From contig OU612065.1 of NCBI GenBank assembly GCA_914767715.1, positions 9,174,001-9,238,000 of the forward strand: a DNA stretch of 64,000 bases, in the 5' to 3' direction. Source of the stretch: Membranipora membranacea. Its lineage: Eukaryota > Bryozoa > Gymnolaemata > Cheilostomatida > Membraniporidae. The position numbers and the translations under genes were made by a program. The stretch's first letter is position 1, and every line of letters starts with the position of its first letter. Shown piece after piece: positions 21,801 through 33,077 of the stretch. The notes under the pieces are model-generated. The model was not told the DNA's origin and did not search any database. It saw only the letters and a list, made by a program, of their open reading frames with translations.

Positions 21801-23897
21801 ATATTTCTGTTTTTTGAAGTAGTCATTTCCCTAAAACACAGAATCAGAATGTAGTAAACAACTAGTGTATAGGTGAGAAGTATTTGGTGTGATGATTTTC
21901 TGATGTTCTACCTGCCTACTCAATAATAGATAAAGAGTTGTTATGGTATTTATTGCAGTTGGTGTGAGAAAAACTTCCTGAGCAGTACAGCTTGCCTTAA
22001 AATGAGATAGAGATGTGGAATTCATCATGATGGCTGAGAAATGAGGCGGTATTTTAATGTTTGGAATCTATTTTTAGCCAACGCAGTTCCCATCCAAGCA
22101 TTTTAACTGTTAATGCCGGCAGGCCTAAGATTTTCTACCCCTCCCCTCCCTCTTCAGTCAGGGCACAGACATACTCTCTGAAACATTTCATTCACTTACC
22201 TGGTCCTTTTCAAATAAAGCTTGCTGTTTCATCCTCTCTTCTTCCCATTCCTCATCTGTGCTTTCCTCATAACTTGATGACTGTCTATTTTCCATGTCAT
22301 CCAATGCTTTGTCCTATTACAAAATATCAAATCTTAACAAGCTATAACGATTGACCATTAAATTATGCATGCCTCAGCCTACGTTCAAATGATTAAATTC
22401 ACAACAGTTCCAAATGCAGTGTTTGGGGCAATTCTTACTGTGCCGGATTGATTTTACTCTTTTGAATGTGTTAATCTAAGCCCATTACAAATTGGGTCTG
22501 GGTAAAAAATTGGTGAGGTCTGTATTGGTTAAGCTCAACTTACCACATCAAATTTGTCCCATGCACGGAAATCATGACCAGGGATTCTGGTAGGCTTCTT
22601 ATTCTTTTCAGTCTCTTCGTTACCTTTCCTCCTCTTGACTTTCTTCTTTTTATGGAAGCTGTTTCTTACTGGTGGCAGAGTCTGCAGAGGAGATTACATT
22701 GATAAAATTTAATTTCATTACGGTGTACTGTTTATTGTTGCTTATAAATTGGTTATACTGTAATAATTGCTGAGGTTGTTATTACAGCAAAACTGGTCCA
22801 CTGCATCTTACATATCAGCGAATTATCTAGTAATGAGCCACAGGTGTAGCCAGGGAGAATTCTCCCTGGTGTGCTACTGCCGGCTAGTGTTGTTGTATGT
22901 AGAAACTAGCTGTTTCAGCCAAAACTGCCGAACAGTCAGCGATTAAAGGCCGCTGATTGACAGAAGCGTTCAGCTGGTGAAAGTTCAACAGTTACAATAT
23001 GACACTGCAGCTTAATTAAACCGTACTCCTTGTTTAAACCTGTGAAACTACCAACCTCCCACAGATTAACTGCACTTGCCCAGCAACTGGAACCAAGTAT
23101 AAACTAAAGGTATTATCCAGTAGCAATCATGGGCCCCTGGGTATTACATGTCTTTACTTTGCCAATGTCCAGTATCAACCACCCAAAAAACACCAAACAG
23201 GGTAAGACACAAAAACATTTTTTCACAACATACCTTGAAATCTCTCTCACTAACTCAGCTCTCCTTCCTCTTTCATTTGCTTCAGGTTTGAAGGTTCTAG
23301 CACAAACAGAAAATCAATGCTAACAAAAAACCAGCCATTTCAGCCTAATCAGGTTTTTGTTAGCATTGATTTTCTCTGGTCCATAAAGACAGCTCTGTTT
23401 GTGCTATAACCTTCAAACCTGAAGCAAATGAAAGAGGAAGGAGGACTGAGTTAGTGAGAGAGATTTCAAGGTAGGTTGTAAAAAAAAATGTTTTGTCTTT
23501 TACCCTGTTTGGTGTTTTTTTCGGTGGTTGATACTGGACATTGGCAAAGTAAAGTTATGTAAGTCCAGGGGCCCATAGTAGCAATGCTCAAGTCTGTCTG
23601 CTCTATGAACTCAAGTTCATTGGCCTGCTGTTAGCATGGCATAATCATTGTTTAAAGCAATAGGCTGCATGACCAATGGCCATAGAGGGAGATATAACAG
23701 TGCACAAAGAATACACTATCAAATAAAACTTAATTACTTACATTTATTGAAGAGTTGGATGTTTGGTTGGTATTCAAGCTCAGGTCCTTCTTAGACACCT
23801 CCTCTTTCCATGAATCTAACTCCTTTAGATAACCTGTGAGCTCATCCTGGTTTCTTTTAATTTGTTGGTGAAACTCACCAAATTTAGCAGCATCCAT
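18827..23897 (-). CDS. RPAP3: RNA polymerase II-associated protein 3 (single TPR block), 540 aa
   Basis: RPAP3 is the TPR adaptor that links HSP90 to the R2TP complex for assembly of RNA polymerases, snoRNPs and PIKK kinases. Ten exons: 23742-23897, 22544-22681, 22200-22313, 21703-21830, 21357-21549, 21096-21161, 20351-20896, 20103-20200, 19859-19953, 18827-18915. The N-terminus matches the family (FGEFHQQIKRNQDELTGYLK; later IPGHDFRAWDKFDV). TPR repeats span about residues 137-243 (GNDYFKKQKYDEAIGCYTKG, YANRAMALMK, AYMRRSMARQKL). A Ser/Gln-rich linker follows. The RPAP3_C domain spans about residues 425-530 (YQFQRDWQSV, VYDYLKQIPAADYC, RFSMIIMFMSKKEK, VVMEIAEALGKM). Human RPAP3 has two TPR blocks in 665 aa; here only one is present, as in insect Spaghetti. 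The donor of exon 9 abuts a minisatellite. Confidence 0.93.
19113..19527. repeat. Minisatellite, about 12 copies of a 34-bp unit
   Basis: The unit starts ACTAGTGGTATACGTACTAT and continues to CATACATA. Copies vary mainly at one C/T position. The array lies in the last intron of RPAP3 and passes directly into the 15-bp array at 19528. Confidence 0.95.
19528..19858. repeat. Minisatellite of a 15-bp unit, reaching the RPAP3 exon 9 donor
   Basis: The unit ACTAGTGGTATACGT (15 bp, with 12-bp variants) is the first part of the 34-bp unit beside it. Because the length is a multiple of three it is open in several frames and gives artificial repeat peptides on both strands. Its right end supplies the GT of the exon 9 splice donor (ACTG|GTACGT on the minus strand). 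Confidence 0.95.
22850..22869. repeat. Perfect 20-bp palindrome
   Basis: CCAGGGAGAATTCTCCCTGG is fully self-complementary with no loop. It lies in RPAP3 intron 1. The flanking sequences (GTGTAG / TGTGCTAC) resemble each other weakly but are not a clear duplication. Confidence 0.7.
23130..23576. mobile_element. 447-bp foldback element with 9-bp target duplication
   Basis: The left half (about 23130-23322) and right half (about 23351-23576) are near-complete inverted copies around a short AT-rich loop. The ends are ATGGGCCCCTGG and CCAGGGGCCCAT. Direct repeats AGTAGCAAT flank it (23120-23128, 23577-23585), with one extra C on the left. A 9-bp duplication is typical of Mutator-like elements. 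No transposase is encoded. It lies in RPAP3 intron 1. A terminal fragment of the same family is at 47326-47395. Confidence 0.85.
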
Positions 23898-23948
23898 ATG
23901 TATAATGTGAGAGGTAGCTTCAACAGGACAATCCAGTTACATGTAATC

Positions 23949-23980
23949 ATTAAATTGTACTATTCTATTGAGTTCAGTGC
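23949..23980. repeat. Dispersed 30-bp motif upstream of RPAP3
   Basis: The segment ATTAAATTGTACTATTCTAT followed by TGAGTTCAGTG is repeated with three mismatches at about 46200-46231 (ATTGAATTGTACTATTGGAT...), upstream of zinc-finger gene B. It may be a repeat fragment or a shared upstream element. Confidence 0.45.
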
Positions 23981-25387
23981 ATGTAATATATTTACAAATT
24001 TAGATTAATCCAGCCCAAACAGAAAGCAAGCCATGGGCAACATACTTTATTACCTTTGTTGTCAGAGAGCCGTCTTTGATTTTTTACCAGGGTATGACAA
24101 CTCTTTACTTATCAAACTGTATTTTGGAGTTATCGCCCATCATTATTATACCTATTATGTCGTCAAAGGGCAACCGACCCAGGTGATGTACCGCCAATGA
24201 CAGGATATCTTATACATGATTTTATTAAAGAGTTGATGTAACAAATTGTTAGTATCAATTTGAATGTAAAGTAATTTGGTGTGGATGTCAATATGATGAT
24301 TTGAAACCTGGATGATTTTTAGGTGCTTTAGCTTGGATAACCATTACTTGGTAGTGGTTAAGGTCATCCGAGGGGGATAACGTTGTATATGTGAGAGATA
24401 TTAGCTTGAAATGTGCTTTGACGTTAGTGCTGATGTGACATGCTGAGAGTGCAGTGCAGTCCGAGGTGCCACTCGAATGCAATGTCGCAAATTATTGCAG
24501 CCTATGAGATGAAATGGTGGTTTAGACAATAGCTTGTATTTTGGTGCTCAGTAGCATCTAAATATCTTTGACTTTTAAACTCCATTGCACCATATGTAAT
24601 TGAAGGAAAATCTTTTAGCTGTTTTATCGGAGTACTCTTACCAAAGGGCAACTATTTATATCTCCATATGTTTACGCAACATCAATTGCATCATACTTTG
24701 ACTTACTATCAGTACATACAGTTACCCCATACCCCTGGCTCTAAGGAAGAAGCGATGACATCATCCGGCAATCTCTCTAAAAATCTACGATCAACCCCGC
24801 TGGTCACCTTTACTTGTTTTGATAGTCCGGTTAACTACATTATTTATGGTAATATACGTGTCCTGCCAACATGCCATGGTTCTCCACTCATTTTTTTTTC
24901 CATTGTGAATTTGCGTTCAGATCAGTTAGTTTATATGTCTTTACTTCCCCGGTCTGATCATAGTAGAATGAGGCCATCCCTATAATAACTGGTATTAGAA
25001 CAAGTTCAGTTTAAAGCAGGATGTTGTCGAATGATAGTAAACTTCAATAAAATACAATCTGAGGTTATCAAAGGTCAATTTGTCACTCCTCAAATGGAAG
25101 CTGACTCTTTGAAGTTTAGCTGGTCCACATCATGTAGAAATATCTCAGTGATGGTGGCCTAGTAGGCTGCTAGCTTAGTGCAAAATGTCATCCCTTTTTT
25201 CCAAAATCTTTTTCTCCTATGATGTTTTTTTCTAATGTAATTTCAAAGATGATTTTAATACTGACAGCTGTAAAAACAAATTGTTATTTTCCCAGTGGGT
25301 GCTGGGACTGCATCTGTACATTGATTCTTCTGATAGAATACCCTGACATGGCAGACTGTATCTATGGTCATTGTAGGCTCTGCTTTA

Positions 25388-25509
25388 GTCTAAGTGCTCA
25401 GACAGCTGCAAGTGTGTGTTCGTGGCATTCCATTATCAATCATAAACAAACATAATATGAATGTCAAGTCCCTAAAAACGCATTTGCAGTTGTCGGAAAA
25501 CTTAGACCA
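25388..25509. repeat. Short inverted-repeat element, TAGTCTAAG family copy 2
   Basis: The left end GTCTAAGTGCTCAGACAGCT and the inverted right end GGTCTAAGTTTTCCGACAAC are related over about 26 bases (both end in TGCAA). The direct repeat GCTTTA flanks it (25382-25387, 25510-25515). It is the same family as 1086-1216 and shares tips with 17018-17130. Confidence 0.65.
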
Positions 25510-27215
25510 GCTTTACTTGGTCCATCGACCCCATTTATAATCGTGAGTCTAAGTTCAAACGGCAGCATTACTTTTAATACTGAGACTTCTGACCCACATA
25601 CGAGAGAATCAACTATTCCTGCGAGCAGAAAATTTCCATTGTAATTTGGGTATTGCTAATTTATCTGATGGGAAATTCGCTAAATCTAAATTAACTTCCT
25701 CTCATTGTAAGTTTTTTTTGTAATTTATGCAGTGGAGTAATTGATTTGAAACCACATTTTTTAACAACCCAAAAAACTAATGATAAATCCCGTACTTTTT
25801 TTGTTCAAATATTTAATTCCGTAAATAAGATAATTATGAGTCAGGTTTCAAAATTAAAAGCAGTAAATTTAGAATGAATTGTTTCTACGAGCAGTAAGAT
25901 AGGATTGAAGATCTATTAACTCAGAAGCTAACATCTGAAATAACAGCACACTGATATTCTTAATACCTTACTCCTTAGGAATTGCAGACACCTTTTTCAC
26001 ATACTGATTAAGCTATCATTCTGTTATAATGGATTTATAATTATTTACACAAGAATGCATTCAACTTGTTGGCAGCAGGTTGGATACCCTGGCAAACTGA
26101 TGAAAACATTTTCTTGCGTGTCATACAAATTTGACAAAGTGGTTTAGCTGAGAAATCAACTCCACCACCTCATTTTACCAAATCGTTTCTGGAAATAGCT
26201 TCAGCCTAAATCAGCCTAAATTCATCACTCATGTATGTTTATGTCTAATAATAATGATGAATTTGATTTATTTTCCTTGTTCTGTTGGTCTCCTATGCAA
26301 AATGTTTAATGATATACTACTAAAAAACAAGGAAGCGCTTAAATTTCTCAGAAATGCTGAGGTCGATGAAGTCATTGTGGATCGGCAGGATAAACACTGT
26401 CAATTGTGTCAATCAAACACTGTTTAGTCATGGGTCAAATCTGCTGCTGAAAAATTAAACTCTCCTTGAAAAATTGGGATGACTAAAAACGTAGTGTTAT
26501 TTTGTGGTATAAACTATAATGCTGATGTTTACCACAAATAGACCAACAATCCACCGAGGAATGCCTTTGTATAAGATTTGAGGGTTTTTGTTAGCTTATG
26601 GTAGCATGTGAAAAGTGAGAAAACTTTCCAAAAATATGGTCTGGGGTTTTGAACATTTTTTAGGTTTTTTTGTTGATGGTAGTAGAAGAAAACCATGAAA
26701 CCTACAGCTAAGAAAACATTGAAAGAATTGTTTTTCTCTGCATTTTCCGTCAATATTTCTGAAGTAAAAATTGAAACAATATTTTGAAGACTTCACTTTA
26801 TAACAATAATAATATTTGACGATGAACTCCATCGGGTTTTGAATTGAACCATAGCAGCTGATATTTTTGGGAGATGATTTTTATTTAATTTCGGCTCACT
26901 TTGACAATTTTATTGCTTATGGTTTTCACAGTGTTGCCAACAAACACCAGAAGCTGTGATGATGATAACATCGGCCAATGGGAGGTCACAAGGCCTTCTA
27001 AGTCACGCCCCCTTCAAGTCATCTGCCAAATGATACACAGACGTTGATTACTTTCTTCACTATAAACTAATGGGCAGAGATTTGGGAAACAAATAAGAGC
27101 CTGCTATCTCTGAAATCACCATAATCATCATCATCATCATCATAAGTTAATCACCATCAGAAATTTCTCTCTGGTCATCAACAGTAAAATAAAAGTCAGC
27201 TCAATCTAATCAACA

Positions 27216-30200
27216 ATGCAGCAGCAGCGATTTTACAGTCATATGAGCACACCAGCATTACCACACTACGCGTCAGGTGAGTCACCATCATTTTATCATA
27301 AATAATCTTATTATGGGCACCTTGATAAACAAATAAATTTCCTTCGTATTATCAAGACAATAATCTGAAAATTGAAGATTATTTTGTACACTATGACTAT
27401 GAGTGTTATCTTCATCAGTATTTCTGGTTACAATAATTTATTTCTTCGAGTTTACTGGTTCGCTTTTAAAAAAATATTGTTTCCCAGGATAGTGACATGA
27501 TAATAAAAAACTTTAAATCTATTGTTTGTTGGGATAAAATTAATCACGATTGTTTTGTGACGATGCGATTAAAGATTATCAAAAATGATGACAGTGTCCT
27601 GTCTGCCATTTCAGTCAGTTCTCACCTAAATGTCACCCGTTGATTTTTGGCTGAAAATCTTGTCCCATAAAACATGGCTGGTATTTGTATCCCAGAGATA
27701 GTTTTTGATAAATGAGATTGCAGAACTTTCACCTAAACAACGTAGACAGAGTTAGTGTAACTTCTTGGTCAGTGTTATGTTCCGGTTTTGTGCAATAACA
27801 TTTATTCAACAAACAAAAAGTTCATTGTTTTAACCATAACATTGTTATTCTTTCCATTTTAGCATGGCATCAACCAAGTTTACAAAGACCGGGAACCAGT
27901 CTGCCACCGTTTTACGGGGCAAACAATCCCTTGGGATATCCTTCAGACTGGGCAACTACCAGAGAACCAGCCTATATATCAGAATATATGCAGGTAAAAA
28001 AACATCTCTTCATCTAATAGATGGTATCATATCAATCTTACTTGACCAACCTATACATTGAGCTCTATTTTGACTTGTTTTCCCTTCCCTAATAAACAAA
28101 ATAATAACGGACAAAAATCACAAACTCAAGTGGTTCCTGTCATATGAGTTGAAGTGGCCTGACAAACTTGTACATGTCTAAAATGGTCTCTAAACTATAC
28201 CATTGTCAGCGATTGTGCAACATGTGCTGCCATGTTTATCTGGTGATATCATCTGTTTGGTTTAGATATATTGGTTAACCCCGCTGAAAAAAAAATGGTT
28301 TTGTTGATGGCAATCTAATAAGTGCAAATATTATGCACTCAACTAAAAAATGAGAATCAACATCACTATATGTGCCTTTAAATATCCCATAATCTCTGCA
28401 CTGTCCGTACCATTACCCACAGATAGATGAGATGATAGTATGAGAAATAACCCACAGTTCAGCTACATGACCTATCAAAATTAAAAAAGATCATTCTGCA
28501 TACCATTTTCTATAACACACAAGTCTTTATCAGAAAAATAAAGGTGTAATATTAATGATGATTAGCATTTGGTCTCATTCTTAAGCCGTAGAAGAATCAA
28601 ACAGCCTCCACATATCTGGGATCATAACTTAGCTAAATTCTGTCTCTGAATTATTGTAGGGGTCGATGGCAGCTAGAACAACACGGCCCGATGATTTAAC
28701 TACACACACTCTCTCACATGCTCAATCCGCCTCCACTCTAACACATAGCACTGCCAGCTCCCTAAACAACAGTCAGGCTACAGATCCATACTCAAAGTCT
28801 GCATCAGATCAGATAGTCGACGAGAAACCAGTGTTACATCAGAACCAAGGATCACCGAGTTAGTATATAGTATTAAACATCACGCCACGCTTATCTGTAG
28901 TTTTAGTGACAGCATGTATGTTGTGTCATGGGCTTAGTTTTGGGTTTTTGTGCAATGTGGATACCAAAGTGTTTGGACCATAGAAGTACACAAACAATAC
29001 ATACAGTAGAAACTATAACCCGGTATTCCACAATATTTTGACGATACGAACAGGATAGAGTGATTTCAAAGGTCACACTCTAGATGGAGGCTGAATCATT
29101 AATATTCTCGAATCAGTGGATATCTCTCAATGATGATAATTAGTTCTTAGTGTCTTTGAAAATCCTGTTGATAGTTAGGTCGCCTGTGAAAAACTATTGC
29201 TTCGCTTTTCTCATCAACAAATGATACAAATAGGATAAGCTCACTGTTAAAATTGGACAGGTGTACAGAGAGTAAACTGTTTATATTTATGCAAATTATT
29301 TTTATACTAACAAACCAAGTGTTTTATGATTTGATTTTGAGTTCATGTAGAGTTTTCAGGCACAAAAGAGCGGATATCTGGTCCAGACATTTTCTCAGCT
29401 TGCAGATTTTGAACCTATGTAACGGATCTATTGCCTCATCTGTTCCTCTCCATGGCCTGGATTGTTTTACTCTCATCCCTAGATATTGGACAGCATGTTT
29501 TAAATTCATGGGAGGCTTGTCAACTGTACAGCTTCAAACATTGAGTCATTTGTGTAGGCAATTAAATTACAATAAAGGCGCAGCCTGAAAAAAAACTTCA
29601 CAAAAATCTGTGAATCTGGAAAAAGCATCTTATCGCTATTTTGATGGCAGCAAGCTGCATTTTCGAATTCAGAGAGTGGATACAGATGTGGATGCGCGTA
29701 TAGGAAAATAGAATTTTGATGGGAAAATTATTTTTGCAGAATGATGTAGGATTTCATGAAAAGTGTGGGATCGGCATAATTGCTTTAAAAAAAAAGACGT
29801 TTTATGCAGCTGAAAGATTGCAAGTTTGATAGAGCATTTCTACAACAAACACACTGATATGAGAACTTTCGTTCAGCTGTATGATTGCGGTAAACTCAGT
29901 ATTTCACTGTATAAAGAATAGAAATGAAATATAATAATGGATTGTTTATTAGACATTTAGCACTTTGGATTATGTAAGCTGTATTATTTATTATAATTCT
30001 TGAGATGGCAGCCACCATATATTTGACTTGAGACCAGATGAACAGCTGTTAATCCTGCTAATGAAAATCAGATGAGCCATAAACTATCCATGGATCATCT
30101 CATCTACATTACTAAACAACATATTGAATTTATTTTAGTTCTTCTGGTATCCAAATTCAGACTTGTAAATTGATTTACAATGTTTGTAAATAAACAACAC

Positions 30201-33077
30201 TGCAGCATATTCTCACTTTGAGATGCCTGTGTGAGATTTTATTCCCTAATACTACTAAAATCGGTGATGAAATAAGACTAATACAGAATTGACTACTCAA
30301 TGTGTGATTTAGAACCTGTTACTTTTTTGCCTTTGTTTTATTCCTGTCCCTGTAAGTCCGACTTATACGTTTTTTTTTCATGCTAAATATTTATATTTGT
30401 TTTGCAGAGAGTGACGATTCTGGAAATTATTCATCTAACAAGCCAAGAAAAGAGCGGACAGCATTTACAAAACATCAAATAAAAGAATTAGAAAAAGAAT
30501 TTATGAATCATAATTATTTGACGAGGCTGAGGAGATACGAAATTTCAATGGCTCTCGATTTAACAGAAAGACAGGTAGGATGCCACACAATTCAAATATT
30601 ATCAAATAAACGCTGGATAACAATATACAATATACAATATGCCTTATACATCATATTATTATATTTTTTCATTATTCATGAAATGTGTTTGGGTTCTAGA
30701 AAACTCAGAGTGTATTAGACTATTTCTTTGCTAATCTGATAAACCAGATGCTTCACGACAGATTCATCCATCGTTGTGGGCCAATTAGGATTTAGGGTTC
30801 AATCAAGGGGTTAACTCCTTGTTTCAATTCAATTAAAATTTGATCAGTTAGTGTTGGTTAGTATTTGATTATGTGTGAAACAAACTATTAAAGTTAATTG
30901 GCTAGAGTTCAAAGTTATTTGTGGTATAAATATTATTCAACCGGATGCAGGCCTGTTTCATATCAAAAACCAGCATTATTTAGTCTTCTGAGGTTTACAG
31001 CGTATATTTTTTGGGCTGATGAGAGTGCTAACAAATTTTGGTGTTGGATATGAATGATTTAAATGCTTCGAAATCCTTCATTTGTGTAGTTTTATTTTAA
31101 TGAAGTGATTCTTTGTGCCCGACAAAAAGATAACACATCTTGCGGGAATCACTGAATTTAATTTGAAAGCTCTGTGTTGATCACTCCTGATAGTTGATAA
31201 TGAAGAAAGGCATCGGTATATTTTTGATGAGAACTACACGTGCATCTCAAATTTGACCAGATTGATTACAGCAGAAATTAATTGAGATTTTCAGTGTTAA
31301 GTGGTCGTCTTGGATTCATCATTGGAGGAGTGTAAGGTCAGCCTTTAGTTCTTTGGCTGATGACTAACTCGCATCGAACTCTTTCAAAACAACGGTTAGG
31401 AACTTTCACATCATGACACACCAGTAAATCGATAAAAAATATCTGCCGATGTAATTATGTGGCGAGATTAATGGACATCAGTTTGAATTTTCATTCTCTT
31501 TTTATGCCCTGTCGATAATGTCATGGTATATAAAGGAATGCCTTCATGTAAGGTTTACCACTTTAGATCCTTGGTTGGAATAAAAGGCCATCAATACACA
31601 GTAGCCGCAAAGCAGCAAGAAAGCAGCTGTTCACATCCATTATTTTATGTGAGCCGCTGCCAAATGAAACAATCGCAGTGCTTATTTACACATCAATGTG
31701 GTCAATGAGAATGACATCTGTACAATCAAAATGATGTCAAAAGCTTCAAGAAATTTGGCAATTTTTTGTGACACTAAAACCGTCAGCTTCTGATTTGTTT
31801 TTCTTTTGGCTTTAGACAGCTGAAAATTCCAACTTCTGACAAATGGTAAAATCTCATGTAAAGATAGTCGCCTACTTATAAATTTATACAAAATAAGCCA
31901 GGTACTGGTTTCAGTAATGTAGTGCAGATTTTAACCATTAGAAAAGGAGTATTTCGGAGTGTAAACTTTGGTTTTGATTAGGGAGAAGAAAAAAATTTGC
32001 CCGATTTTGAGCCAGACCAGATAAACTTGTGAATCCAGAAGTAAGGATCGTAACAGACTGCTAGATGGATTAATGATTGAATAAGTAAATTGTTAAAGCT
32101 GCATACTTATTGTTTTCATAGTTATAATGAATATTCACTCAACTTTATTATAGCACTAATTGATGCAGTTTATGAGAAAATAATTACCAATCATGCAGCT
32201 GTATTTATATGGGTGATATAAGTATCTTTATGAAATGATGACCTATTAGTGAATACCATGAAAATACTGTAATAGATACGTTTTATCTTGGCTACATCAT
32301 ATTCGTTATTAACCAGCAGCAAACAACCGATAGCAATGAAAATGTTACAGCCCACCATATTTTCTGCATTGTACAATAGAAAAGCATGATTTCTCAAATT
32401 TAACCCCAATTTAAAATAATGGATTTTACCAAGTACTCCGCAAAAAAAAGTGAGGGTTTAGCTTAGCTGTGCTTAAAATCCACATTTCTGTTTCCATTTT
32501 GCACCACACATATTGGAACCCAAAGATTATACATTTCAACAAGTAGCATTTGATGGATATTTTCTTAATTGGGGTAGAGGAGGTGGGGGGGGGGGGGGGG
32601 GATCTACTGATGATGTCAAGAGGCATAAAAGTGTCAGAGTAATCACAATTAATCTAACAGATAATAAGAGTATCATAAACACTGATAATGATCACTGGAC
32701 GCTAATCAGAGTAAATAAAGTTTTGCTTCTTCATAGTGATTTGCCTTGAGACTCATTACCTGTTTGGATCAATGTTGCATTTGTCTTATGTGATGTATGG
32801 TGCATCACAACTGGAGGTCCTCAACTCATTGTCTTAGATAATCTCGTTTTTTTCAATGTTAAACTTTATTGTTTTTGCTTTTTTCTAGGTTAAAGTCTGG
32901 TTTCAAAACAGGAGAATGAAGTGGAAGAGAACAAGAGGTGCCCAAGTTGTGCGAGACAAGGTCACAGGGCAAGTCAAGCCGATGGCTGAGGTTGACATTT
33001 CACTTAACAATTTAGCGAATCAAGCTCAGGCACACCAGAGTGCGGTCACACAAGGACTACAAATGTATCATGAGTGA
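27216..33077 (+). CDS. Mox: MEOX/Mox-class homeobox transcription factor, 248 aa
   Basis: Five exons: 27216-27276, 27863-27993, 28660-28858, 30408-30574, 32889-33077. The homeodomain spans residues 143-202 (starting [12 protein letters not shown]). [28 protein letters not shown] and MKWKRTRG match the MEOX class, including the [11 protein letters not shown] helix 1-2 region that separates MEOX from Hox proteins. Key DNA-contact residues W48, F49, Q50, N51 and R53 are intact. An intron splits the homeodomain after Q44 (phase 0). The N-terminus is Pro/Tyr-rich with [12 protein letters not shown]; the middle is Ser/Thr-rich; a short conserved-looking tail ([14 protein letters not shown]) follows the homeodomain. 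It presumably acts as a nuclear DNA-binding regulator; in bilaterians MEOX genes act in mesoderm. Intron 4 (2.3 kb) holds a mini-palindrome and a G homopolymer near 32585. Confidence 0.92.
30805..30820. repeat. 16-nt palindrome between imperfect 9-bp direct repeats
   Basis: AAGGGGTTAACTCCTT lies between GGTTCAATC (30796-30804) and GTTTCAATT (30821-30829), which match at 7 of 9 positions. It is in Mox intron 4 and resembles the units at 15797 and 53964. Confidence 0.6.

Larger units (their letters stand above)
23898..27215. other. Intergenic region between divergent RPAP3 and Mox
   Basis: This 3.3-kb stretch must hold the upstream regions of both genes. I see no credible coding exon. It includes AAAGGGCAAC strings near 24165 and 24643 (like the ends of the TTAA element at 11568), the small inverted-repeat element at 25388-25509, and a short (TCA)n run near 27124-27142 before the Mox start. 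The ORF at 24668-24985 has no splice context or protein-like composition. Confidence 0.6.

Noticed and set aside
24668-24985. 105-codon ORF between RPAP3 and Mox
   Set aside because: No splice context, low-complexity start and no recognisable motif; likely chance.
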